From Erysipelotrichaceae bacterium (GTDB lineage: Bacteria; Bacillota_I; Bacilli_A; Erysipelotrichales; Erysipelotrichaceae), in assembly GCA_017560205.1 (NCBI GenBank), contig JAFYOL010000096.1, positions 1 through 32,690 of the forward strand: 32,690 nt of DNA. Direction: 5' to 3'. Position 1 is the first letter of the stretch, and the number at the start of each line of letters is the position of its first letter. The notes beneath the pieces are model-generated. The model searched no databases and was not told the DNA's origin. It saw only the letters and a program-made list of their open reading frames with translations. Made by a program: the position numbers and the translations under genes. This document shows positions 22,207 through 29,761 of this stretch, piece after piece.

Positions 22207-24333
22207 ATGAAAAAGTTTTTTATGCTTCTTCTGGCTGGTTTGATGGCTGTTTCTGTAGCAGCTTGCTCAACTAAACCAACAGAAGAAAAAATCTACACAG
22301 CAGGTACATACACTGCAACTGCAGCTGGCTTTGGTGGTGATGTAACTGTTACTCTGACTGTAAGTGATACTGCAATCACAGCTGTTGAAATCGTTGGCGC
22401 TCAGGAAACTGAAGCTATCGGTGGTGCAGCTCTGGAAACTCTGGCCACAGCAATCAAAGACGCAAACAGCGTTGAAGTTGATGTTGTATCTGGTGCTACA
22501 GTAACAAGCAATGCTGTTCTGGCTGCTGCTAAGAAGGCATGTGATCAGGCTATGGGTGTTGCGCCAAGCAAGACTGCTTTGACTGATGGTACATACACAG
22601 CTACAGCTGTTGGTTACAGCTGGACTGGTATGATGACTGGTGAAGTTAAGATTGAAAATGGAGCAATCGCTTCTATTACAATCACTGAAGAACATGATAG
22701 CGATACAGGTGAAATCGCTAAGACTGCACTGGATCTGCTGCCTGGCAGAATCGTTGCAAATCAGTCTTTGGCTACTGATGCAATCTCTGGCGCAACTGTA
22801 ACTTCTAATGGTATCAAGGATATCGTTGCTCAGGCTATAGAAATGGCTGGCGGAAAGTCAACTGAATGGATGGATGAAGTTGCTAAGGAAACTGACACTG
22901 TTAAACTGGAAGGCTACGACGTTGTTGTAGTTGGTCTGGGTGGTTCAGGTATGCTGTCTTACATGGCTGCTGCTGAACAGGGTGCTACAGTATTCGGTAT
23001 CGAAACAGCTGCTAAAGTTGGTGGTAACTCTACAACTACTACAGGTCCTATGCTGCTGGGTCCAATCAATGATTCTTATGCTGAAGTAAACTTCGCTGAC
23101 AAGGATGAAGTTTACCAGGTATGGATTGATTATGTTGGTTCTGAAGAAAAGGCTGACATCATCAAGGAAGCTGTTTACAACAATGATACTCATATCAAGT
23201 ACTACCAGGATAACTTCGGTTTCGAATTCACTGGTATGATTATGAGCTTTGTACGTCCACAGTGGTCTGCATTCTGGACTCGTTACGTACCAGAAAATGG
23301 TCAGTCTAACATTTTCGGTCCTAACAAGACTAACCAGTATGTTCGTGCTATGGACAAGGCTGTTGCAATGAACGAAAAGAACGACTATGCTCTTGAACTG
23401 ACTGCTGAAGAACTGATCTTCAATGGTGATACAGCAGTAGGTGTTAAGGCTGTTGCATACGATGGAACTACTTATGAAGTATACGGTGATGCTATTATCC
23501 TGGCTACTGGTGGTTACGTTGGTAACGCTGAAATGTGTGAAGAAAACTGGGGTAGAACTCTGAACACTGTTGCTCAGACTACATCTGACGGTACAGGTAT
23601 CAACATGGGTATCTCTGCTGGTGGTGCTACTTACATGCTGGGTGTTGACCCAATGATCCACATCCTGCAGGTCCCTAATATGATCAAGAACAATGATCTG
23701 ACTGCTGATCAGAAGGCTATTTTGTCTGCACTGGCTCTGGTTAAGGGCGAAATGAGCACTAACGTTTATGGTGAAGCTCTCGACCTGACTTTGGCTGAAG
23801 CACAGATTCCTAACTACATGTACTACAACATCTATACTGAAGCTGAACTGAACGATATGAAGACAAATGGTCTGCCTGAAAACGTAAGCAGAGCTACTTC
23901 TATGTTCATGAAGCAGGGTGGAACAATGACTGCTGGTGCTCCAGTAACTGATATGGATACAATCCTTGAAGTTGGTATGGAATACGGTAACGTATTGAAG
24001 GCTGACAGCATCAAGGATCTGGCTGCTCAGATTGGTTGCGATGAAGCAACTCTGGCTGCTACTCTGGGTGAAGACACTACTTACTATGCAGTAATCTGCG
24101 CTGGTTACACTTATGGTTCAGTTGGTGGTCTGGACGTTGATGTAAACATGAACGTTCTGAGAGCTGACGGTACTCCAATTGCTAACCTGTTCGCAGCTGG
24201 TGCTGATTGCCAGGGTGTTGAAAACGTTGAAGGCAAGATCTACACTCCTTGGGGTGGTCAGGCTCAGTCTTGGACATTCACATCTGGTTACCTGGCTGGT
24301 CATGCTGCTGCAGCATACGGTCTGTCTAAGTAA
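22207..24333 (+). CDS. secreted lipoprotein flavin reductase: two FMN-binding domains plus FAD_binding_2 domain
   Basis: This 708-residue protein has a lipoprotein signal (Cys20 after LMAVSVAA). Two tandem FMN_bind domains follow (about 30-117 and 126-215), each ending in the covalent flavinylation motif D-x-x-S-G-A-T (Asp92-Thr98 and Asp191-Thr197), the acceptor site for ApbE. A Rossmann FAD motif VVVGLGGSG (241-248) opens a fumarate-reductase/urocanate-reductase-type domain that closes with IANLFAAGADCQGV. Such proteins take electrons from a membrane donor and reduce an external acceptor. Residues that bind fumarate in characterised relatives seem absent, so the acceptor is probably different. 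Codon use is highly biased, implying strong expression. No apbE gene is in view. Confidence 0.9.
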   Translation: MKKFFMLLLAGLMAVSVAACSTKPTEEKIYTAGTYTATAAGFGGDVTVTLTVSDTAITAVEIVGAQETEAIGGAALETLATAIKDANSVEVDVVSGATVTSNAVLAAAKKACDQAMGVAPSKTALTDGTYTATAVGYSWTGMMTGEVKIENGAIASITITEEHDSDTGEIAKTALDLLPGRIVANQSLATDAISGATVTSNGIKDIVAQAIEMAGGKSTEWMDEVAKETDTVKLEGYDVVVVGLGGSGMLSYMAAAEQGATVFGIETAAKVGGNSTTTTGPMLLGPINDSYAEVNFADKDEVYQVWIDYVGSEEKADIIKEAVYNNDTHIKYYQDNFGFEFTGMIMSFVRPQWSAFWTRYVPENGQSNIFGPNKTNQYVRAMDKAVAMNEKNDYALELTAEELIFNGDTAVGVKAVAYDGTTYEVYGDAIILATGGYVGNAEMCEENWGRTLNTVAQTTSDGTGINMGISAGGATYMLGVDPMIHILQVPNMIKNNDLTADQKAILSALALVKGEMSTNVYGEALDLTLAEAQIPNYMYYNIYTEAELNDMKTNGLPENVSRATSMFMKQGGTMTAGAPVTDMDTILEVGMEYGNVLKADSIKDLAAQIGCDEATLAATLGEDTTYYAVICAGYTYGSVGGLDVDVNMNVLRADGTPIANLFAAGADCQGVENVEGKIYTPWGGQAQSWTFTSGYLAGHAAAAYGLSK

Positions 24334-24515
24334 GCTTTAAGACTTAAACCTTCGGATTTCTCCGAAGGTTTTTCTTTTTGTATTAAGTCTTTTTCTCTTA
24401 AATGATAAATATATTCATTTGATCCATCGGGATAACTGATTCGCATAGCGAAGTAAGTAATCCCTTTTTCTGTTGTCATGTTGATGATGCGTGGTATGGA
24501 ATTTGTGCAGTACAT
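24300..24515 (-). CDS. small hypothetical protein, convergent with the flavoprotein gene
   Basis: This is a 71-residue open frame on the - strand. Support is positional. A GAGGTG ribosome site (24521-24526) lies five bases before the ATG at 24515, and TATACT (24534-24539) sits at the right place for a -10. The peptide contains MTTEKGITYFAMRISYPDGSNEY, which reads like a small soluble domain but matches no family I know. Its last third is translated from the antisense of the flavoprotein terminator and last codons, which is unusual and could mean that the frame is only partly real. The surrounding stretch 24334-24605 holds otherwise only terminators and this promoter. Confidence 0.4.
   Translation of the reverse strand: MYCTNSIPRIINMTTEKGITYFAMRISYPDGSNEYIYHLREKDLIQKEKPSEKSEGLSLKAYLDRPYAAAA
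24346..24377 (+). terminator. intrinsic terminator of the flavoprotein gene
   Basis: Perfect 11-bp stem AAACCTTCGGA (24346-24356)/TCCGAAGGTTT (24361-24371) with loop TTTC and a T-rich tail. Confidence 0.9.
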
Positions 24516-24533
24516 GTAATCACCTCTGTGTGT

Positions 24534-24579
24534 AGTATATTGCAGAAAAGGTGAGAGAAATGTCCTTTTATGCGGACAT
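24534..24579 (-). promoter_or_regulatory. possible promoter and inverted repeat before the small convergent gene
   Basis: A -10 of TATACT (24534-24539) reads on the - strand. An inverted repeat ATGTCC (24560-24565)/GGACAT (24574-24579) covers the place of the -35 and may be an operator. No consensus -35 is seen. Confidence 0.35.
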
Positions 24580-24585
24580 AAGAAA

Positions 24586-24607
24586 AAGACTCACAAACGT
24601 GAGTCTT
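24586..24607 (-). terminator. intrinsic terminator of nrdDG
   Basis: Read on the - strand, a 9-bp stem AAGACTCAC/GTGAGTCTT with a 4-base loop is followed by a run of T. Its first arm overlaps the nrdG stop codon at 24606-24608. Confidence 0.85.
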
Positions 24608-25127
24608 AAAGTTGATATAGAATAACCTGATTTTCTTTAAGTGATTGTTGAACATCAATGATTCTCTGGTTGGAAGAACCTCTGAACTTTAATTTAAGGT
24701 CACGCAGTTCATCAACAAACTTGCCATCTACCAGTACATCATACAGACTGATAAGTGGAAGTGTGAAGTCATACTTCTTTGTCATTTCATTGAGAATCTG
24801 TTGATCAAACAAATATCCTGAATAACACCAGATGGTTTTTTCCGGGTAACGTTCTTTCACTTTCTGAATGAATGGAAGCAGCACTTTCTGATTGCAAGGT
24901 TCCATTGGCTCTCCACCTAACAGAGTAAGACCTGCAATGTAACTTGGACTTAACAGTTCCAGAATCTGTTCTTCAACTTCAGGAGTAAATGGGTTTCCAT
25001 AATTGAAGTCCCATGCTTCTGCATTGAAACAGTTCTTGCAATGATGTGTGCATCCACTGACAAACAAAGAGATTCGAACACCTTGACCATTGGCAACATC
25101 ACAATTTTTAATCGATGCGTAGTTCAT
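24606..25127 (-). CDS. nrdG: anaerobic ribonucleotide reductase activating enzyme
   Basis: This 173-residue radical-SAM protein has the CxxxCxxC cluster motif at Cys26, Cys30 and Cys33 (SGCTHHCKNC), followed by the NrdG hallmark FNAEAWDFNYG and the SAM-binding TLLGGEPM. It uses a 4Fe-4S cluster and S-adenosylmethionine to place the glycyl radical on NrdD. Its start codon shares one base with the nrdD stop (TAATG), so translation is coupled. It is the last gene of the two-gene operon. Confidence 0.96.
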   Translation of the reverse strand: MNYASIKNCDVANGQGVRISLFVSGCTHHCKNCFNAEAWDFNYGNPFTPEVEEQILELLSPSYIAGLTLLGGEPMEPCNQKVLLPFIQKVKERYPEKTIWCYSGYLFDQQILNEMTKKYDFTLPLISLYDVLVDGKFVDELRDLKLKFRGSSNQRIIDVQQSLKENQVILYQL

Positions 25128-27253
25128 TACAGGTGAGTCACCCTAGCCTTGATTTCCTTTGTCTTACCAACGTTCCAGAAGTTTTCTCCCAGATAGCCGC
25201 AAGTTCTGCGTGTTACGTTCATCTTGTGCTTATCTTTGTTGTGGCAGCAAGGGCATTCCCATTCATTGTTGTCATTGATGATGATTTCACCATCATATCC
25301 ACATTCATGACAGAAGTCAGACTTTGTGTTGAACTCTGCATACTGAATGTTGTCGTAAATGAACTTAACGAGTTCTTCCAGAGCTTCCAGATTGTGTCTC
25401 ATGTTAGGAATTTCAACATAAGAAATAGCACCACCAGAGCTGATTGGCTGGAACTGTGATTCAAATTTCAGCTTAGAGAAAGCATCAATGTGTTCACGCA
25501 CATCGACATGATAAGAATTTGTATAGTATCCCTTATCTGTGATGTCTTTGATATCACCAAAACGCTGTTTATCAATTCTTGCGAAGCGATAGCACAAGCT
25601 TTCAGCTGGTGTTCCATACAGACCAAATCCAAGTCCGCTTTCAGCTTTCCACTGTTCGCAAGCCATACGCAGACGCTTCATGACTTTTCTAGCAAACTTT
25701 TCACCTTCAGGTGTAGTCTGTGACTGACCAGTCATCAGAAGAGTTACTTCATACAGACCAATGTATCCCAGTGAAATAGTCGAATAACCATTCTTCAGCA
25801 GAGAGTTGATCTTTTCGCCTGGTTTCAGACGAGCGATAGCACCGTGCTGCCAATGAATTGGCGATACATCAGATGTAACAGACTGAAGTGCATGATGACG
25901 GCACATCAGAGCTTCATGGCATAGTTCAAGACGTTCGCTGAGCAGTTTCCAGAATTTTTCTTCATCTTTATTTGCAAGAATACCAATCTGAGGAAGGTTG
26001 ATGGAAACAACACCCTGATTGAAACGTCCTTCAAACTTGTAGTTGCCATCTGCATCCTGCCATGGAGACAGGAAGCTTCTGCATCCCATTGGTGAGAAGA
26101 CATTGCCTTCATAGTTTTCACGCATTTTCTTTGCGGAAATATAATCTGGGTACATTCTCTTTGATGAACATTCTACTGCAAGATGAGTAATATAATCATA
26201 CTTTCCGCCCTTCAGACAATTATGTTCATCCAGAACATAAATCAGCTTAGGGAAGGCTGGTGTTACATAAACACCTTTTTCATTTTTAATACCTTTAATA
26301 CGCTGTTTCAGAACTTCTGAAATAATCAGTGCAGTTTCTTCGATATATGGATCCTTTTCATCCAACTCAAGGAACAAAGTAACAAATGGGCTCTGACCGT
26401 TTGTAGTCATCAATGTATTGATCTGATACTGAATGGTCTGTACACCTGCAGAAAGTTCACTCTGCAGACGATCATTTACGATAGATTGAATCAGTTCTTC
26501 ACTCATGTCATTGCCATGTTTTGTCTTTAGTTCATTGTAGAACTTTTCTTTTGAAACTCTCAGATATTTACCTAAATGCTTCAGATTGATAGACTGCCCA
26601 CCATACTGTGAACTTGCCACAGAAGCAATAATCTGAGTCATGACTGTACATGCAACCTGGAAACTCTTAGGAGTTTCAATCAGTTTACCATTCATCATTG
26701 TGCCGTTATCAAACATATCTTTAATGTGGATCAGACAGCAGTTGAAGATTGGCTGCAGGAAGTAGTCAGCATCATGGAAATGCAGAACTCCTTCTTCATG
26801 TGCCTTTGAAATTGATTCAGGAAGCAGCAATCTCTTTGTCAGGTCTTTTGAAACTTCACCTGCAATCAAGTCACGCTGAGTTGATGCAGTGACTGCATTC
26901 TTGTTGGAATTTTCATCCATAACTTCCTTATTAGTATGACGAATCAAACCAAGGATTGATTCATCTGTTGTATTCTGCTGACGTACAAGATGTCTTGTAT
27001 ATCTGTACAGCATATACTTCTTTGCCAGTTCGAATTTCTTCATATCCATGAGCTGCTGCTCAATCATGTCCTGAATATCTTCAACCAGCATGCGTTTTTT
27101 GTTCTGGCTTTCTACATAATCAACAATTTCATTAATCTGAGCCTGTGTAACACGAGCTCTTGTAGGAAGGTCAGCATTGGCTTTTTGAATAGCTACGACG
27201 ATTTTACTGCGGTCATAATCGACGCTACGCCCGTCTCTTTTAATTACTTTCAT
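25127..27253 (-). CDS. nrdD: class III anaerobic ribonucleoside-triphosphate reductase
   Basis: This 708-residue enzyme reduces ribonucleotides to deoxyribonucleotides under anoxia. The N-terminal ATP-cone (MKVIKRDGRSVDYDRSKIVVAI, residues 1-90) provides allosteric control. The C-terminal zinc site is formed by CHECGYD and CPCC, and the glycyl radical residue is Gly686 in RRTCGYLGENFW. I chose the ATG at 27253 because GGGGGATGG lies just upstream and the ATP-cone begins there. A further 25 upstream codons are open but contain no domain and run into the regulatory region. Its presence fits an anaerobe. It is divergently transcribed from a Crp/Fnr-family gene. Confidence 0.96.
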   Translation of the reverse strand: MKVIKRDGRSVDYDRSKIVVAIQKANADLPTRARVTQAQINEIVDYVESQNKKRMLVEDIQDMIEQQLMDMKKFELAKKYMLYRYTRHLVRQQNTTDESILGLIRHTNKEVMDENSNKNAVTASTQRDLIAGEVSKDLTKRLLLPESISKAHEEGVLHFHDADYFLQPIFNCCLIHIKDMFDNGTMMNGKLIETPKSFQVACTVMTQIIASVASSQYGGQSINLKHLGKYLRVSKEKFYNELKTKHGNDMSEELIQSIVNDRLQSELSAGVQTIQYQINTLMTTNGQSPFVTLFLELDEKDPYIEETALIISEVLKQRIKGIKNEKGVYVTPAFPKLIYVLDEHNCLKGGKYDYITHLAVECSSKRMYPDYISAKKMRENYEGNVFSPMGCRSFLSPWQDADGNYKFEGRFNQGVVSINLPQIGILANKDEEKFWKLLSERLELCHEALMCRHHALQSVTSDVSPIHWQHGAIARLKPGEKINSLLKNGYSTISLGYIGLYEVTLLMTGQSQTTPEGEKFARKVMKRLRMACEQWKAESGLGFGLYGTPAESLCYRFARIDKQRFGDIKDITDKGYYTNSYHVDVREHIDAFSKLKFESQFQPISSGGAISYVEIPNMRHNLEALEELVKFIYDNIQYAEFNTKSDFCHECGYDGEIIINDNNEWECPCCHNKDKHKMNVTRRTCGYLGENFWNVGKTKEIKARVTHL

Positions 27254-27326
27254 ATTCCATCCCCCATATTCTACTTTGTTTCCGTTTCGGTACGAATGAA
27301 AGTTTAACACGTGAAACGCGTGAAAC

Positions 27327-27344
27327 ATGTTGCAAATGCAACAT
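27327..27344. promoter_or_regulatory. perfect inverted repeat in the nrdD-crp/fnr intergenic region
   Basis: ATGTTGCA (27327-27334), two bases, then its reverse complement TGCAACAT (27337-27344). Read as GTTGC-N4-GCAAC, it has the 5-4-5 geometry of Crp/Fnr-family sites. It overlaps a possible promoter of the divergent regulator (TTGCAA 27330-27335, 16 bases, TAAGAT 27352-27357), which would fit autoregulation. It lies 74 bases from the nrdD start. Confidence 0.6.
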
Positions 27345-27376
27345 AAAATGGTAAGATTTATTTAAGGGGTGGTTTT

Positions 27377-27988
27377 ATGGAAAAAGCTGAACTTGTTAAT
27401 CAACTTTATGAACTTTTAAAGAAGAAGCCTTACTGCAAGGTAAAACGTTTTAAGCGTTCGGAAGTGATCACCAATTACATCCGCAATCGTGAGATGATGC
27501 ATTGCATGCTCAGCGGACAAGCTAATCTGGTACACTATACTCGTTCAGGAGAAGAACAGTTTGTAGAAAAATATCATCGTTACGATTTCTTCAGTGAGTC
27601 TTTTCATGAAGTCATTCTGAACAATGAATACAGTGTAGTTGCCAAAAGAGAATGTGCGGTTTTTTCTGTTAACCTGTCTGAATTGAAAGATCGACCAGAA
27701 GGACAGGAAGCACTGGCGCTTCTGGAAGAGATGATGAAGATTCGTATTCGTGAGATTTCAGCCCATAATACAATTCTGATTCAGCGTACAACACGTGATA
27801 AGATCCGTGAGTATTTTAATCTTCTTTCACGAAGAATGCTGACGCGTGAGTTTGAACTGCCAATGAGCTATACAGAGATGGCAGTTTATCTGAATGCTGA
27901 TCGTGCAGCGATGACTCGTGAACTTACATTGCTGGAAAAAGAAGGATTTATTGAGAAAAAAGGGCATAAGATTCGTCTTCTTTGGTAA
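27377..27988 (+). CDS. Crp/Fnr-family transcriptional regulator
   Basis: This 203-residue protein has an N-terminal cyclic-nucleotide-binding-type beta barrel (about 20-115) and a C-terminal Crp helix-turn-helix (about 140-200) whose recognition helix is in YLNADRAAMTRELTLLEKEGFIEKKG. The N-terminus lacks the four-cysteine cluster of Fnr, so direct iron-sulfur sensing of oxygen is unlikely. The usual cAMP-pocket R-S/T motif is also not obvious, so the effector is unknown. AAGGGGTGG precedes the ATG. The palindrome just upstream is its likely own site, and divergent nrdDG may be a target. Confidence 0.88.
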   Translation: MEKAELVNQLYELLKKKPYCKVKRFKRSEVITNYIRNREMMHCMLSGQANLVHYTRSGEEQFVEKYHRYDFFSESFHEVILNNEYSVVAKRECAVFSVNLSELKDRPEGQEALALLEEMMKIRIREISAHNTILIQRTTRDKIREYFNLLSRRMLTREFELPMSYTEMAVYLNADRAAMTRELTLLEKEGFIEKKGHKIRLLW

Positions 27989-28047
27989 TGAAAGAAAAAT
28001 TTTTGTGAATTTCTTAATTTGTACACACAAAATCAGATGAAATAGGG

Positions 28048-28053
28048 TATAAT
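28048..28053 (+). promoter_or_regulatory. -10 element for the transglycosylase gene
   Basis: A perfect TATAAT, 36 bases before the ATG at 28090. No good -35 at standard spacing. Confidence 0.45.
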
Positions 28054-28089
28054 CATGAATGCGCGCCTGTGCAGGAAAGGAGTTCATTC

Positions 28090-28743
28090 ATGAAACTGAT
28101 AAAAAAATGTTTTCAGCTGATAATGAAAACTGCATTCCTTCTGGTCCTGGCTAATGTGATTTATTTTGGCCTTTCTGGATGGATAATGTATCGTCAGTGT
28201 ATTGTTGAGACTCCTGTTGAAATGGTTGTACAGGAAATTCAAAGTCGTGAAGACTATATTTCGTTGAATCAGATTTCTTCGGACTATATTGATGCTTTGC
28301 TGGAGTCAGAGGACAATGTTTTCTATCAGCATCACGGTTTCAATCCGATTTCTACTTTGCGGGCATTGATGACCAACATTGCAGAAGGATACTTTGCAGA
28401 AGGTGGAAGCACCATTACACAGCAGCTGGCTAAGAATCTGTATTTTGATTTTGAAAAGAAAATTGAACGCAAGGTAGCGGAACTGTTCATGGCATGGGAA
28501 ATTGAAAATGCTCTGGAAAAAGATGAAATTCTTGAAGTCTATTTGAATGTGATTTACTATGGTGAAAACTGCTATGGTATTGAAGATGCTGCGCAGCATT
28601 ATTATGGTGTCAGTGCAATGGATTTGAACGATGAACAGATTGAAGCTTTGGTTGTGACAGTGAAATCACCAAACAACTACAATCCAAATGTTCTGACAGA
28701 CAGTGCTTCACTGGCAAGAGTCATTGAATACATCAATCGTTAA
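28090..28743 (+). CDS. monofunctional peptidoglycan glycosyltransferase (GT51)
   Basis: This 217-residue protein has one N-terminal membrane anchor (about 12-33) and a GT51 transglycosylase domain facing outward. Motif 1 SEDNVFYQHHGF carries the catalytic Glu74. Motif 2 GGSTITQQLAKNLYF follows, and motif 3 KIERKVAELFMAWEIE carries Glu131. IEVYLN-type motif 4 appears as ILEVYLNVIYYG. No transpeptidase domain follows, so it polymerises lipid II glycan strands without cross-linking, as MtgA does. ATG 28090 is preferred since AAAGGAG precedes it. A seven-codon upstream extension lacks a ribosome site. It ends at a terminator and is a single-gene unit. Confidence 0.92.
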   Translation: MKLIKKCFQLIMKTAFLLVLANVIYFGLSGWIMYRQCIVETPVEMVVQEIQSREDYISLNQISSDYIDALLESEDNVFYQHHGFNPISTLRALMTNIAEGYFAEGGSTITQQLAKNLYFDFEKKIERKVAELFMAWEIENALEKDEILEVYLNVIYYGENCYGIEDAAQHYYGVSAMDLNDEQIEALVVTVKSPNNYNPNVLTDSASLARVIEYINR

Positions 28744-28770
28744 CAGCCTTTCAAGGCTGTTTTTCTTTTT
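28742..28770 (+). terminator. intrinsic terminator
   Basis: Perfect 7-bp stem AACAGCC (28742-28748)/GGCTGTT (28755-28761) with a 6-base loop, followed by TTTCTTTTT. Confidence 0.88.
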
Positions 28771-28782
28771 GCCGGTTTGAAA

Positions 28783-28811
28783 TTGACAAGCTTTTCGTGG
28801 ACGAGTAAACT
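28783..28811 (+). promoter_or_regulatory. sigma-A promoter of psuK-psuG
   Basis: TTGACA (28783-28788), 17 bases, TAAACT (28806-28811), about 20 bases before the gene. Confidence 0.75.
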
Positions 28812-28830
28812 TAATTTATAAGGACAGGAT

Positions 28831-29757
28831 GTGAGTGAAATGAATCAGAACCATCAGGGGTATATCTGTGTAATTGGAGCTGTGAATGTTGATATTATTG
28901 CATCTTCTTATGTGCGTCTGATTCATCAGGATTCCAACCCAGGTACTGTTAAGATTTCTTATGGCGGAGTTGGAAGAAACATTGCAGAAAATCTGTGTCG
29001 ATTGAATCAGAAAGTAGAATTGATTACGGTACTGGGTGATGATTATCATGCCGATGAAATCTCTGATCAGTGTGAAGAACTGGGGATTTCATTAAAGCAT
29101 TCATTGAAAGTAAAAGATGAACATTCATCGATGTATATCTGTATCAATGATGAAAAAGGTGAAATGCAGATTGCTGTTTCTGTTATGGAAGTTTATGATG
29201 AATTGACACCTGCTTTCTTTGAAACAAAACTGGATGTGATCAATGGTGCATCAGCAGTGATTATGGATTTGAATCTGTCAGCTGCTGCAGTAAAATATCT
29301 TTGCAATCATGTGAAAGCTCCTATTTTTGTGGATCCTGTTTCTACACGCAAAGCGTTGAAGATTAAGCCATGTTTAAAGAATGTGTATGCGATTAAACCA
29401 AATCGTATGGAAGCAGAGTTGATTCTGGGAAGAAAAATCAAGACAGATGAAGAGATTCTGTCTGCTGCTCAGAGATTTCTGGATCTGGGTGTAAAGCGAG
29501 TGTTTATTTCACTGGCTGAAAAGGGAGTCTGCTATGCAGACCGCAATGAATCTGGATTTGTACGTGTTCAGAAATCAAAAGTAGTGAATACAACAGGCTG
29601 TGGTGATGCATTCATGGCAGGATCTGTTGTTGGTTTTGTACAGGATAAATCAATCCGTGAATGTGCCGAAATGGGACAAAGAGCAAGTCGAATCTGTCTT
29701 TCAGATGATAAAGCGGTCAGTCCGAAAATGAATCTAAAGGAAGTAGAAGGAGAATAG
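28831..29757 (+). CDS. psuK: PfkB-family kinase, probable pseudouridine kinase
   Basis: This 308-residue ribokinase-fold protein has the PfkB N-terminal glycine motif (YGGVGRNIAENLCRL, about 44-58) and the C-terminal anion-hole motif NTTGCGDAFMAGS with catalytic base Asp259. PsuK phosphorylates pseudouridine to pseudouridine 5'-phosphate. That substrate is inferred from PsuG being encoded five bases downstream; the family alone cannot distinguish nucleosides from sugars. The start could be GTG 28831 (AAGGA six bases upstream) or ATG 28840 (AGGA ten bases upstream). The two differ by three residues. Confidence 0.87.
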   Translation: MSEMNQNHQGYICVIGAVNVDIIASSYVRLIHQDSNPGTVKISYGGVGRNIAENLCRLNQKVELITVLGDDYHADEISDQCEELGISLKHSLKVKDEHSSMYICINDEKGEMQIAVSVMEVYDELTPAFFETKLDVINGASAVIMDLNLSAAAVKYLCNHVKAPIFVDPVSTRKALKIKPCLKNVYAIKPNRMEAELILGRKIKTDEEILSAAQRFLDLGVKRVFISLAEKGVCYADRNESGFVRVQKSKVVNTTGCGDAFMAGSVVGFVQDKSIRECAEMGQRASRICLSDDKAVSPKMNLKEVEGE

Positions 29758-29761
29758 GTGA

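Noticed and set aside
22945-23661. Long open frame on the - strand inside the flavoprotein gene (238 codons)
   Set aside because: It lies antisense to a clearly real gene with biased codons, and its product is rich in Ser/Thr/Cys/His with no domain, which is typical of a codon-bias shadow.
27254-27328. Upstream extension of NrdD
   Set aside because: It has no ribosome site and no domain and covers the likely promoter region. The ATP-cone begins at the ATG at 27253.
27377-27988. Oxygen sensor Fnr
   Set aside because: The cysteines needed for a 4Fe-4S cluster at the N-terminus are absent.
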